Positions 1-5,823 of a stretch of 7,682 nt of DNA are shown here, in pieces. How positions within the stretch are numbered: the first letter of the stretch is position 1; every line of letters begins with the position of its first letter. The notes below the pieces were generated by a model that saw only the letters and a program-made list of their open reading frames with translations, did no database searches and had not been told where the DNA came from. The stretch is from assembly GCA_002404095.1 (NCBI GenBank), contig DHJA01000236.1:1-7682 (forward strand). Direction: 5' to 3'. The position numbers and the translations under genes are program-made. Source of the stretch: Planctomycetaceae bacterium UBA4732. GTDB lineage: Bacteria; Planctomycetota; Planctomycetia; Gemmatales; Gemmataceae.

Positions 1-22
1 GTCGCTTGCGCTCCGGGCTTGT
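1..22. repeat. Possible arm of a dispersed palindromic repeat, cut by the window edge
   Basis: The first bases (core CGCTTGCGCTCCGGGCT) resemble one side of the GC-rich intergenic hairpin repeats that recur in planctomycete genomes. The partner arm would lie outside the window, so the hairpin cannot be confirmed. The call rests on recollection of that repeat type and on the two complete hairpins elsewhere in this window, whose sequence is different. Confidence 0.2.
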
Positions 23-191
23 AGTTCATTATGGAACCTAGCCGGGTTACTAGATTGTCACAGGATCGGCGAATCCGTTCGCCAAGTCCGCGAAGGTTGT
101 CAATGCTGGCTTCCAGACATAAAACAAACGCTGCTCCGGCAGCGGGCCGGACGAGCATCCGCCTTCTCTTCCAGCGCGAAAGCAGATCGTT
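1..191. other. Upstream region with no supported gene
   Basis: No reading frame here resembles a protein family I know. The frame of the following phosphatase gene has stops at 39-41 and 120-122. One plus-strand frame (starting at base 2) stays open from the window edge to about 454, but its translation has no recognisable motif and most of it overlaps the phosphatase gene out of frame, so I do not call it. The first about 22 bases look like one arm of a dispersed palindromic repeat (listed separately). I see no convincing promoter for the phosphatase gene. Confidence 0.5.
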
Positions 192-716
192 GTGGCCGAT
201 GGTCCCATCCCAGACGTACAATCGACTTGCCTTCTTGTCTTCGTTTGCACCGGCAATACCTGCCGCAGCCCCCTGGCCGAAGCGTTGTGCATCGCAAAGC
301 TCGCGGAACGAATCGGCTGCACGGCCGCGGAGTTGCCGGCACGCGGCTTCCACATTGTTTCAGCGGGGTTGTCCGCTTTCTCCGGCGGACCGGCCGCGGA
401 GGAGGCCGTCGCGGTCGCCCGCGCCTACGGCGCGGACCTTGCGAGCCATTGTAGCCGGCCGTTGACGCCCGATCTGGCCGCGCAAGCCGATTACCTCGTG
501 GCCATGACGAGCGGGCATCTGCAAGTGTTGGCCGAGCGCTACGGCGGACTGGGGGCGCGGCCGCGTCTGCTAAGTCCCGACGGCGCCGACATCGCCGATC
601 CGGTCGGTTGTCCGCGCGAAGTATACGAAGAGTGCGCCGCCCAAATCTGGCATTTCCTCGATCCGTTGATCGACGAAGTTCAGCAGTCCGCGTCCAACGC
701 CTCTCTAAATAGCTAA
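192..716 (+). CDS. Low-molecular-weight phosphatase, probably protein-arginine phosphatase type
   Basis: This is a cytoplasmic phosphatase of the LMW-PTP fold, which removes phosphate through a cysteinyl-phosphate intermediate. The P-loop CTGNTCRS spans residues 19-26, with nucleophile Cys19 and Arg25 (CX5R). The general acid is Asp136 in the ADPVG segment. Thr23 in the loop matches the threonine that gives B. subtilis YwlE its preference for phosphoarginine; tyrosine phosphatases usually carry a bulkier residue there. The 174 residues are slightly longer than the usual 150-160. The call uses a GTG start, because no ATG precedes the P-loop and a stop lies 24 codons upstream; no clear ribosome binding site is visible, so the start is uncertain. 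The protein resembles the phosphatase half of planctomycete Sua5-phosphatase fusions, but no Sua5 domain is readable upstream. rpiB follows after 55 bases. The family is very likely; the arginine specificity is inference. Confidence 0.85.
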   Translation: MADGPIPDVQSTCLLVFVCTGNTCRSPLAEALCIAKLAERIGCTAAELPARGFHIVSAGLSAFSGGPAAEEAVAVARAYGADLASHCSRPLTPDLAAQADYLVAMTSGHLQVLAERYGGLGARPRLLSPDGADIADPVGCPREVYEECAAQIWHFLDPLIDEVQQSASNASLNS

Positions 717-771
717 GATCGACAGAGCCGACGATTTTCCGTCGTTCGCGACGCTCTCCATAGGTTCCGTC

Positions 772-1227
772 ATGAAAATTGCATTAGGCAGCGACCACCG
801 CGGATTTGAGGTCAAGCGCCGCATCGCCACGGTTTTGCAGCAGCTCGGCCATGAAGTTCAGGACGTCGGCCCGCACAGCAAGGACAGTGTGGACTATCCC
901 GATTACGCCTTTCTGGTCGCCCTGGCCGTCAGCGAGGGCCGGGCGCAGCGCGGCGTCCTGATCTGCGGCACCGGCATCGGCATGTGCATCGCGGCCAACA
1001 AGGTCAAGGGCGTGCGCGCGGCGCCGTGCCACGACAGCATTACCGCCGAGATGAGTCGGCGGCATAACGACGCCAACGTACTGAGTCTGTCTGCCGACTT
1101 GCTCGGCGAGGAATTAATTGAACGGATGTTGCGGATCTGGTTAGAGACCGAATTCGAGAGCGGCCGTCACGCCCGGCGCGTTGAGAAGATCACACGCTTT
1201 GAGACGGGAGAGCGAGGCGCGGTTTAG
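772..1227 (+). CDS. rpiB: Ribose-5-phosphate isomerase B
   Basis: This cytosolic enzyme interconverts ribose 5-phosphate and ribulose 5-phosphate in the non-oxidative pentose phosphate pathway; some relatives act on allose or galactose 6-phosphate. All family marks are in place: SDHRG at residues 7-11 (Asp8 and His9), the CGTGIG loop at 65-70 with catalytic Cys65 and Thr67, the SRRHNDANVL stretch at 95-104 with ring-opening His98, and phosphate-contacting Arg132 and Arg136 near the C-terminus. These sit one position before their E. coli RpiB equivalents. The 151-residue length is normal for the family. The ATG is the natural start because the conserved N-terminal strand begins there; no strong Shine-Dalgarno is seen. 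It lies 55 bases after the phosphatase gene, the same order as ywlE-ywlF in B. subtilis, so co-transcription is likely. The stop codon falls inside the left arm of a large hairpin repeat. Confidence 0.95.
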   Translation: MKIALGSDHRGFEVKRRIATVLQQLGHEVQDVGPHSKDSVDYPDYAFLVALAVSEGRAQRGVLICGTGIGMCIAANKVKGVRAAPCHDSITAEMSRRHNDANVLSLSADLLGEELIERMLRIWLETEFESGRHARRVEKITRFETGERGAV

Positions 1228-1284
1228 CCGCGACCCGAAGGGGAGCGCGGGGGAGACGCGCTTCCCTTCGGGTCGCGGCTAAAC
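1222..1284. repeat. Long palindromic repeat between convergent genes; likely bidirectional terminator
   Basis: The arms 1222-1242 and 1264-1284 are perfect 21-base reverse complements. In RNA the stem continues through a G-U pair (1243 with 1263) and six more pairs (1244-1249 with 1257-1262), giving about 28 pairs closed by a 7-base loop. The left arm contains the rpiB stop codon, and the right arm ends 25 bases beyond the stop of the opposing DUF1080 gene. No T-run follows on either strand, so a standard Rho-independent terminator is not shown, though a transcript-end or mRNA-protecting role is plausible. The core AGCCGCGACC recurs in the second hairpin at 5670-5739, which marks both as members of one dispersed family. 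Confidence 0.85.
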
Positions 1285-1309
1285 GGCGTGCAGCGAAATG
1301 TTGCTTGTC

Positions 1310-2041
1310 TCACTTCTTTTGAACCAGCCAGATATTGCGAAACTGCACCGGCGCCCCATGATACTGCAACATGATCGGGCCGGGTGTACAGGGTTCCCCG
1401 CCGCGGCCGGCGCGCGTGTTGTCCACCGAAATCTTCACGTCGTCCTGGACCAGCACGCCGTTCTGATGCACCGTCATCCGCGCCGGTTCGGTCTTCTTGC
1501 CGTCCGCGCACTTCGGCGCCGTGAACTCGATGTCGTAGCTCTGCCACACCGTCGGCGCCTTACAGGCGTTGACCAGCGGCGCCGCCACTTCGTAGATCGC
1601 GCCGCAGTCGTTGTTCTTGCTGTCGAGGCCGTAGCTGTCCAGCACTTGCACCTCGTAGCGTCCCTGAACGTAGACGCCGCTGTTGCCGCGCCCCTGGCCC
1701 TTCTGGTCCGGCAGATAGGGAACGCGAAATTCGACGTGCAGCATGAAATGACCGCTGAACTGCTCCTTGGTGATAATGTCGCCCGCCTTGGCCTGGGCGA
1801 CGCCGCCTTTCAGCACCTCCCACTCGGCCGATTTCTTCTCGTCGTTTCGCATCACCCATCTATCCAGGTTCTTGCCGAAGAAAAGATTCACCGCGTCCTT
1901 GGGCGCCGGCGTACTCTTCACGTCTACCTTGTCGTCCGGCTTGGCGATTTTCAGATCGCCGAGGTCGCCGTACTGGGCGCGGGCGAAGCCGAGCGCCGTC
2001 AACATCACCGCCGTGGCCAGAATTAATCGTGTCATTCGCAT
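1310..2041 (-). CDS. Secreted DUF1080 protein (3-keto-disaccharide hydrolase family)
   Basis: This is a concanavalin/LamG-like jelly-roll protein of Pfam family DUF1080, which is renamed for 3-keto-disaccharide hydrolase activity shown in some members. The family is expanded in planctomycetes and Bacteroidetes and is linked to glycan or glycoside breakdown. Residues 1-22 form a signal peptide: positive start, hydrophobic core LILATAVMLTALGFA, and an A-R-A cleavage site before Gln23. The protein is therefore exported, probably to the periplasm. The family hallmark GNSGVYVQGRYEVQVLD is at 119-135, followed by NDCGAIY (144-150), VWQSYDIEF (165-173) and the terminal strand VQFRNIWL (232-239). Its 243 residues make a single-domain member. 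The ATG at 2041 is preceded by GAGG with a 9-base gap; a second ATG two codons in is possible. It stands alone on the minus strand, divergent from the kinase gene and convergent with rpiB. The actual substrate cannot be read from sequence. Confidence 0.92.
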   Translation of the reverse strand: MRMTRLILATAVMLTALGFARAQYGDLGDLKIAKPDDKVDVKSTPAPKDAVNLFFGKNLDRWVMRNDEKKSAEWEVLKGGVAQAKAGDIITKEQFSGHFMLHVEFRVPYLPDQKGQGRGNSGVYVQGRYEVQVLDSYGLDSKNNDCGAIYEVAAPLVNACKAPTVWQSYDIEFTAPKCADGKKTEPARMTVHQNGVLVQDDVKISVDNTRAGRGGEPCTPGPIMLQYHGAPVQFRNIWLVQKK

Positions 2042-2050
2042 CGGAAAGAA

Positions 2051-2054
2051 CCTC
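2051..2054 (-). promoter_or_regulatory. Ribosome binding site of the DUF1080 gene
   Basis: GAGG on the minus strand lies 9 bases before the ATG at 2041 and 15 before the alternative ATG two codons later. This spacing favours the first ATG. Confidence 0.45.
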
Positions 2055-2127
2055 AGTCAGGGGTCAACCGCCCGGCGGCGCCGGCCGTCACGGGTTGCCG
2101 TCTTTTTGTACTTCTTTTGAATCTCCT

Positions 2128-2136
2128 TGCAAGAAT
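2128..2136 (+). promoter_or_regulatory. Weak candidate extended -10 element upstream of the kinase gene
   Basis: TGCAAGAAT here resembles the extended -10 element TGCTAGAAT at 5774-5782. A TTGTAC at 2106-2111 could act as the -35, but the 19-base spacer is long. If real, transcription would begin near 2143 and leave a leader of about 80 bases before ATG 2225. It would also place a TTG at 2117 outside the transcript. A small 6-pair hairpin (2154-2159 with 2166-2171) falls in that leader. This is tentative. Confidence 0.2.
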
Positions 2137-2224
2137 GCCCTTCGCGCGGTTACTTTCCTTTGGGGAGGAAAAAGCGCAACGGCGCATTCTTCCGTTCGAC
2201 GGCGCGTCGGGAAAGGGTCATGGC

Positions 2225-4717
2225 ATGTCGGGGCGCTTGACCTGCATCCAGGGACACCAATGGGAAACGGACGGGGCCGCCGCGGCCTGCCCGGTCTGCG
2301 ACGGCGCGCCCATTCCGGCGGCGCCAAGTCCGGAATCGCTGGCCGGTCTACTGCCCGCCATCCTTGACAGCATGGGCGACGGTCTGATCGCCGCCGACGA
2401 GAACGGCCGTTTCGTTCTCTTTAACGCCGCAGCTCGTCGCATCCTTGGCGAGGGACCGGTCAACGTTCCGCTCAAGGACTGGCCGCAACGGTATGGCCTC
2501 TGCCGTCCTGGCGACGGCGCCCTCGTTGACCCGCGCGACCTTTCCCTCGCGCGCGCCCTCCGCGGCGAGGAAACCGATCAAGTCGAAATGCTGGTTCGCA
2601 ATCCGCACGTTCCGGGCGGCGTCCTCGTTAGCATCACGGGTCGGCCGCTGCGCGACGCGCAGGGCTTGCCGCGCGGCGGCGTCATCGTGTTGCGCGACGT
2701 GACGGCGCGGATGCGCGCCGAAGACGAACTGCGGCGCAACCGGGAACGCTTCGCCCTGGCGGTGGAAGGCTCGCGCGATGGACTATGGGATTGGGACGTA
2801 ACACGCGCCGAGGTCTACTTCTCGCCGCGTTGGAAGGCCATGCTCGGCCACGAAGATAACGAAATTAGCAATCGCTTCGAGGAGTGGTCGAGCCGGCTGC
2901 ACCCCGACGACCGCGACCGCGCCCAGCAAACCATCGACGACTATTTCAACGGCCGGCTCACCGAATACTCGCTTGAACACCGCTTGCGTCACAAAGACGG
3001 TTCCTACCGCTGGATTCTGGCGCGCGGCGTGGCCGTGCGCGACGCCGCCGGGAAGATCAGCCGCATGGCCGGGTCGCACGCCGACGTCACCGCGCGCCGC
3101 GAGGAAGAGGAAGAGTTGCGCCGCGCCAAAGTCGCCGCCGAACAAGCGAGCCGGGCCAAGAGTGAGTTTCTCGCCAACGTCAGTCACGAACTGCGTACGC
3201 CGGTCAACGGTATTCTCGTCCCGACCGAGTTGATGCTCGCCGCTCCTCTCTTGCCCGAACAGCACGACCATTTGAAAGACGTGGAGTCGTCGGCGCACGC
3301 CCTGCTCGTCGTCATCGACGACCTCCTGGCGTTCGCCGATATGGAGACGGGTAAACTCCAGTTGGCCCCGCGAGAATTCGCCCTCCGCGCGGCTCTCGAC
3401 GACGCTCTCAGGAGGCTGACCACTCGCGCCCACGCCAAGGGACTGAGACTGGCCTGGCGGGTGGACGCCGGCGTCCCTGATCGCCTCATCGGCGACTGGC
3501 AGCGGTTATGCCAGGTCGTCGTCCATTTGGTGGGGAATGCCGTCAAGTTCACGGAGAAGGGCGAGGTGGCTGTTACAATAAAAATGCAGAATGAAAGACA
3601 GGAAGTGGATGCCATTCTGCATTTTGAGGTGATGGATACCGGCATCGGTGTGCCGCCGGATAAGCAAAAGGCGATCTTTGAACCGTTCGTGCAGGCCGAC
3701 GGGTCGATGGCGCGGCCCTACGGCGGCGCGGGCCTCGGCCTGGCCATCTCGGCCCGGCTCGTCGAAGCAATGAACGGTCGCCTCTGGGTCGAAAGTGTAC
3801 TAGGCCGTGGCAGCGTCTTTCAATTCGACGTACCGCTCGTCGTGGTTCCGGGTGCCGTCGCGCCCGCTTCCGCCGAATCGGGCGGCATGACGCCCGCGCC
3901 CGGCGCACGCTCAAAGTTGCCGCGTCTCAGTTGCCCGCTGCGCCTGCTCATCGCGGAGGACAACCCGCTTAATCAGAAAATGTCGGTCGCTCTTGTCCAG
4001 AAACTCGGCTGCAGCGCGGTGGTGGCGGCGGACGGCGCGGAAGCCTTGTCCGCCCTGCGCCTTGAACCATTCGACGCCGTTTTGATGGATGTACAGATGC
4101 CCGGAATGGATGGCTTGGAGGCAACTACTCGCATCCGCGCCGGCGAGGTAGGCACCGGCCGTCGGCTGCCTATCATTGCCCTGACCGCGCACGCCATGAA
4201 GGGAGATCGCGAGCGCTGCCTGGAGGCCGGCATGGACGCTTACCTCTCCAAGCCCGTCAGTTTCCGCGACCTGTACCTGGTCCTGGCAGACCTCGCCGAC
4301 CGCATGAAATCGCGGCCGGCGGCGGCCGCCGCCGAAGAAACGAGCCGCACCATGAGCGAACCCGCGCCTCCGTCGTCGGTCTTCAATCCGCAAGTCGCTC
4401 TGGCCCGCGTGGGCGGCGATGAGGAACTATTGCGGGAGCTAACGGAGGTGTTCCTGGCCGATTCGCCCCAGTGGCTGAACGACCTGCGCAAGGCCGCCGC
4501 CGCGAGCAACGCCGTTGATTTGCGTCGCGCCGCGCACACGATCAAAGGAGCGGTCGGCTACTTCGGCGCCGACGAAGCCGCCGCCGCCGCCGACCGCCTG
4601 CAAGAACTCGGCCGCGCCGGCGACGTCGCCGCCGCGGTCGCCGGTGTACCCGAACTTGAACAAGCTCTGGAACGGCTGTCAGCGGCGCTGCGCGCCGCCG
4701 GCCGCTCCCCATCCTAG
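2225..4717 (+). CDS. Soluble hybrid histidine kinase: Zn-ribbon-like motif, PAS-PAS-HisKA-HATPase-REC-HPt
   Basis: This sensor kinase carries a whole phosphorelay in one chain of 830 residues, with no signal peptide or membrane segment, so it senses a cytoplasmic cue. In order: a zinc-ribbon-like motif (Cys7, His11, Cys22, Cys25); PAS 1 at about 45-160; PAS 2 with PAC at about 172-290 (HPDDRDR, KDGSYRWI, DVTARR); a short charged coiled coil; HisKA with phosphoacceptor His321 in FLANVSHELRTP; HATPase with Asn438, DTGIG at 471-475 and GGAGLGL at 500-506; a receiver at about 572-690 with Asp579, acceptor Asp622, Thr654 and Lys676; an Ala-rich linker; and an HPt at about 719-825 with His771 in HTIKG. 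All catalytic residues are present. The frame can extend to a TTG at 2117 (866 residues), but ATG 2225 follows AAAGGG by 7 bases and places the Cys motif at the N-terminus, as in planctomycete kinases. The partner response regulator follows immediately. The ligand is unknown. Confidence 0.93.
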   Translation: MSGRLTCIQGHQWETDGAAAACPVCDGAPIPAAPSPESLAGLLPAILDSMGDGLIAADENGRFVLFNAAARRILGEGPVNVPLKDWPQRYGLCRPGDGALVDPRDLSLARALRGEETDQVEMLVRNPHVPGGVLVSITGRPLRDAQGLPRGGVIVLRDVTARMRAEDELRRNRERFALAVEGSRDGLWDWDVTRAEVYFSPRWKAMLGHEDNEISNRFEEWSSRLHPDDRDRAQQTIDDYFNGRLTEYSLEHRLRHKDGSYRWILARGVAVRDAAGKISRMAGSHADVTARREEEEELRRAKVAAEQASRAKSEFLANVSHELRTPVNGILVPTELMLAAPLLPEQHDHLKDVESSAHALLVVIDDLLAFADMETGKLQLAPREFALRAALDDALRRLTTRAHAKGLRLAWRVDAGVPDRLIGDWQRLCQVVVHLVGNAVKFTEKGEVAVTIKMQNERQEVDAILHFEVMDTGIGVPPDKQKAIFEPFVQADGSMARPYGGAGLGLAISARLVEAMNGRLWVESVLGRGSVFQFDVPLVVVPGAVAPASAESGGMTPAPGARSKLPRLSCPLRLLIAEDNPLNQKMSVALVQKLGCSAVVAADGAEALSALRLEPFDAVLMDVQMPGMDGLEATTRIRAGEVGTGRRLPIIALTAHAMKGDRERCLEAGMDAYLSKPVSFRDLYLVLADLADRMKSRPAAAAAEETSRTMSEPAPPSSVFNPQVALARVGGDEELLRELTEVFLADSPQWLNDLRKAAAASNAVDLRRAAHTIKGAVGYFGADEAAAAADRLQELGRAGDVAAAVAGVPELEQALERLSAALRAAGRSPS

Positions 4718-4721
4718 GAGA
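4716..4721 (+). promoter_or_regulatory. Ribosome binding site overlapping the kinase stop codon
   Basis: AGGAGA starts inside the TAG stop of the kinase gene and lies 7 bases before the ATG at 4729. It is the clearest Shine-Dalgarno in the window. Its overlap with the upstream stop indicates translational coupling of kinase and response regulator. Confidence 0.75.
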
Positions 4722-4728
4722 ACCTGCC

Positions 4729-5646
4729 ATGACCCCAAACGACCCCGCCGCCGGAGACTTCCGCACTGTACTCGTGGTGGACGACTCCGCGATGGACCGG
4801 CGCTTGGCCGGCGCCATCATTCAGAAGGCCGAGGGCTGGAAGCCCTTCTTCGCCGGCAACGGCATCGAAGCCCTGGACGTCATCCCCAAGGTGTCGCCCG
4901 ACGTCATCCTTACCGACATGCTCATGCCAGAAATGGACGGCCTGGAATTGGTCGAGGCCGTGCGCTCCAAGTACCCATTGACGCCCGTCATTTTAATGAC
5001 GGCTCATGGCAGCGAAGACCTGGCGATTCGCGCTCTCAAAAAAGGGGCGGCCAGCTACGTTCCCAAGCAGAGCCTGGCACAGAACCTCGCCGAAACGCTC
5101 GATCAGGTGTTCTCCGCCGCCCAGACCAAGGTGAGCGAACGCCGCATCCTCGACACGGTCATGCGCGCCGTGATGCATTACGAGATCGAAAACGACGGCT
5201 CCATGGTGGCGCCGTTGGTCAGCCATCTCGAAAGCGACCTGACGCGCATGAATCTGTGTGAGCTGAGCGGTCGAATGCTGCTGGGCGTGGCGCTGCACGA
5301 GGCGCTGACCAACTCTATTTTCCACGGCAACCTGGGGTTGAATTCCGAGCAGCGCGAGACCGACGAGAAGGGCTACTATCGTCTGGCGAAGGAACGCCGT
5401 TACCAGGAGCCGTACCGCGATCGCCGCGTCCGCGTCGTCGCCACGATGACGCGCGACGAAGCCACATTTGCGATACGCGATGAGGGCAATGGCTTTGATC
5501 CCTCACTATTGCCCGATCCGACCGACCCGGCCAACCTGGGTAAAGTCAGCGGCCGCGGCCTGTTGCTCATTCAGACGTTCATGGACCACGTCGAACATAA
5601 CGCTTCCGGCAACGAGATCACAATGGTCAAACGGCGAAGCGGGTGA
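4729..5646 (+). CDS. Response regulator with RsbW/SpoIIAB-like ATPase output (REC-HATPase_c_2)
   Basis: This 305-residue cytosolic protein joins a receiver to a GHKL ATPase of the anti-sigma/serine-kinase type. The receiver (about 12-128) has acidic pair Asp18-Asp19, acceptor Asp63 in LTDMLMP, Thr91 and Lys113. The ATPase (about 160-302) has an N-box HEALTNSIFHGN with Glu191 and Asn195, a G1 box DEGNGFDP with Asp251, and a G2-like SGRGLLLI at 274-281. It lacks a phosphoacceptor His of its own, which fits RsbW-like proteins rather than a sensor kinase. A charged, Tyr- and Arg-rich insert of about 30 residues (203-232) separates the N and G1 boxes; from memory this recurs in a planctomycete group of REC-ATPase proteins. 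The gene begins 11 bases after the hybrid kinase, whose terminal HPt is the obvious phosphodonor. The output target, such as a STAS protein or sigma factor, is not in the window, so the partner-switch role is inference. A hairpin repeat follows the gene. Confidence 0.9.
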   Translation: MTPNDPAAGDFRTVLVVDDSAMDRRLAGAIIQKAEGWKPFFAGNGIEALDVIPKVSPDVILTDMLMPEMDGLELVEAVRSKYPLTPVILMTAHGSEDLAIRALKKGAASYVPKQSLAQNLAETLDQVFSAAQTKVSERRILDTVMRAVMHYEIENDGSMVAPLVSHLESDLTRMNLCELSGRMLLGVALHEALTNSIFHGNLGLNSEQRETDEKGYYRLAKERRYQEPYRDRRVRVVATMTRDEATFAIRDEGNGFDPSLLPDPTDPANLGKVSGRGLLLIQTFMDHVEHNASGNEITMVKRRSG

Positions 5647-5669
5647 GAGTCTGTCCCATAAGGGGTGTT

Positions 5670-5739
5670 ACGAGCCGCGACCGTGAGGGAGCGGAGGCGT
5701 CACGCGGCTCAAAACCGCTCCCTCACGGTCGCGGCTCGT
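5670..5739. repeat. Long palindromic repeat downstream of the signalling operon
   Basis: The arms 5670-5694 and 5715-5739 are perfect 25-base reverse complements around a 20-base loop. The loop also holds CGCGGCTC (5703-5710), a second copy of part of the right arm (5730-5737), so the left arm could pair with either. The core AGCCGCGACC is shared with the hairpin at 1222-1284, after which the two diverge slightly (CGAAGGGGAGCG versus GTGAGGGAGCG). It starts 24 bases after the REC-ATPase stop. No T-run follows, so a terminator role is possible but not proven. I regard it as a dispersed planctomycete-type intergenic palindrome. Confidence 0.87.
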
Positions 5740-5753
5740 CGATATTAGCCCCT

Positions 5754-5782
5754 TTGACCCTTTCTCTCGGCCCTGCTAGAAT
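5754..5782 (+). promoter_or_regulatory. Sigma70-like promoter for the GNAT-M16 pair
   Basis: TTGACC (5754-5759) and TAGAAT (5777-5782) are separated by exactly 17 bases, and TGC directly before the second box adds an extended -10 element. Transcription would begin near 5789, giving a leader of about 35 bases before ATG 5824. The placement, just after the hairpin that closes the preceding operon, supports an independent transcription unit. This also argues against a TTG at 5782 as the start of the acetyltransferase, since it overlaps the -10 box. Confidence 0.6.
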
Positions 5783-5823
5783 TGGAGAGCGCGTCGATCC
5801 ACGGGACGGGCGGAGTGCAGGCG

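Noticed and set aside
31..465. 144-codon plus-strand frame at the left edge
   Set aside because: It overlaps the phosphatase P-loop region out of frame, is rich in Arg, Ser and Pro, and has no motif.
1298..2026. Plus-strand open frame of 242 codons opposite the DUF1080 gene
   Set aside because: Its translation is low-complexity (His, Arg, Val, Leu) without motifs, while the minus strand encodes a clear signal peptide and DUF1080 hallmark. It is a shadow of the real gene.
2164..2168. GGAGG in the kinase leader as a ribosome binding site
   Set aside because: No ATG, GTG or TTG lies at a suitable distance downstream in any coherent frame.
2117..2224. 36-residue N-terminal extension of the kinase from a TTG start
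   Set aside because: It has no ribosome binding site, its sequence looks unlike a domain, and ATG 2225 has AAAGGG upstream and gives the family-like N-terminus.
2783..3433. Minus-strand open frame of 216 codons inside the kinase gene
   Set aside because: It lies opposite well-conserved PAS and HisKA sequence, has no recognisable motif, and fits the long antisense frames expected in GC-rich coding DNA.
4351..4717. Internal ATG that could start a separate HPt protein
   Set aside because: No ribosome binding site precedes it, and the frame is continuous with the receiver domain. A fused HPt is common in hybrid kinases.
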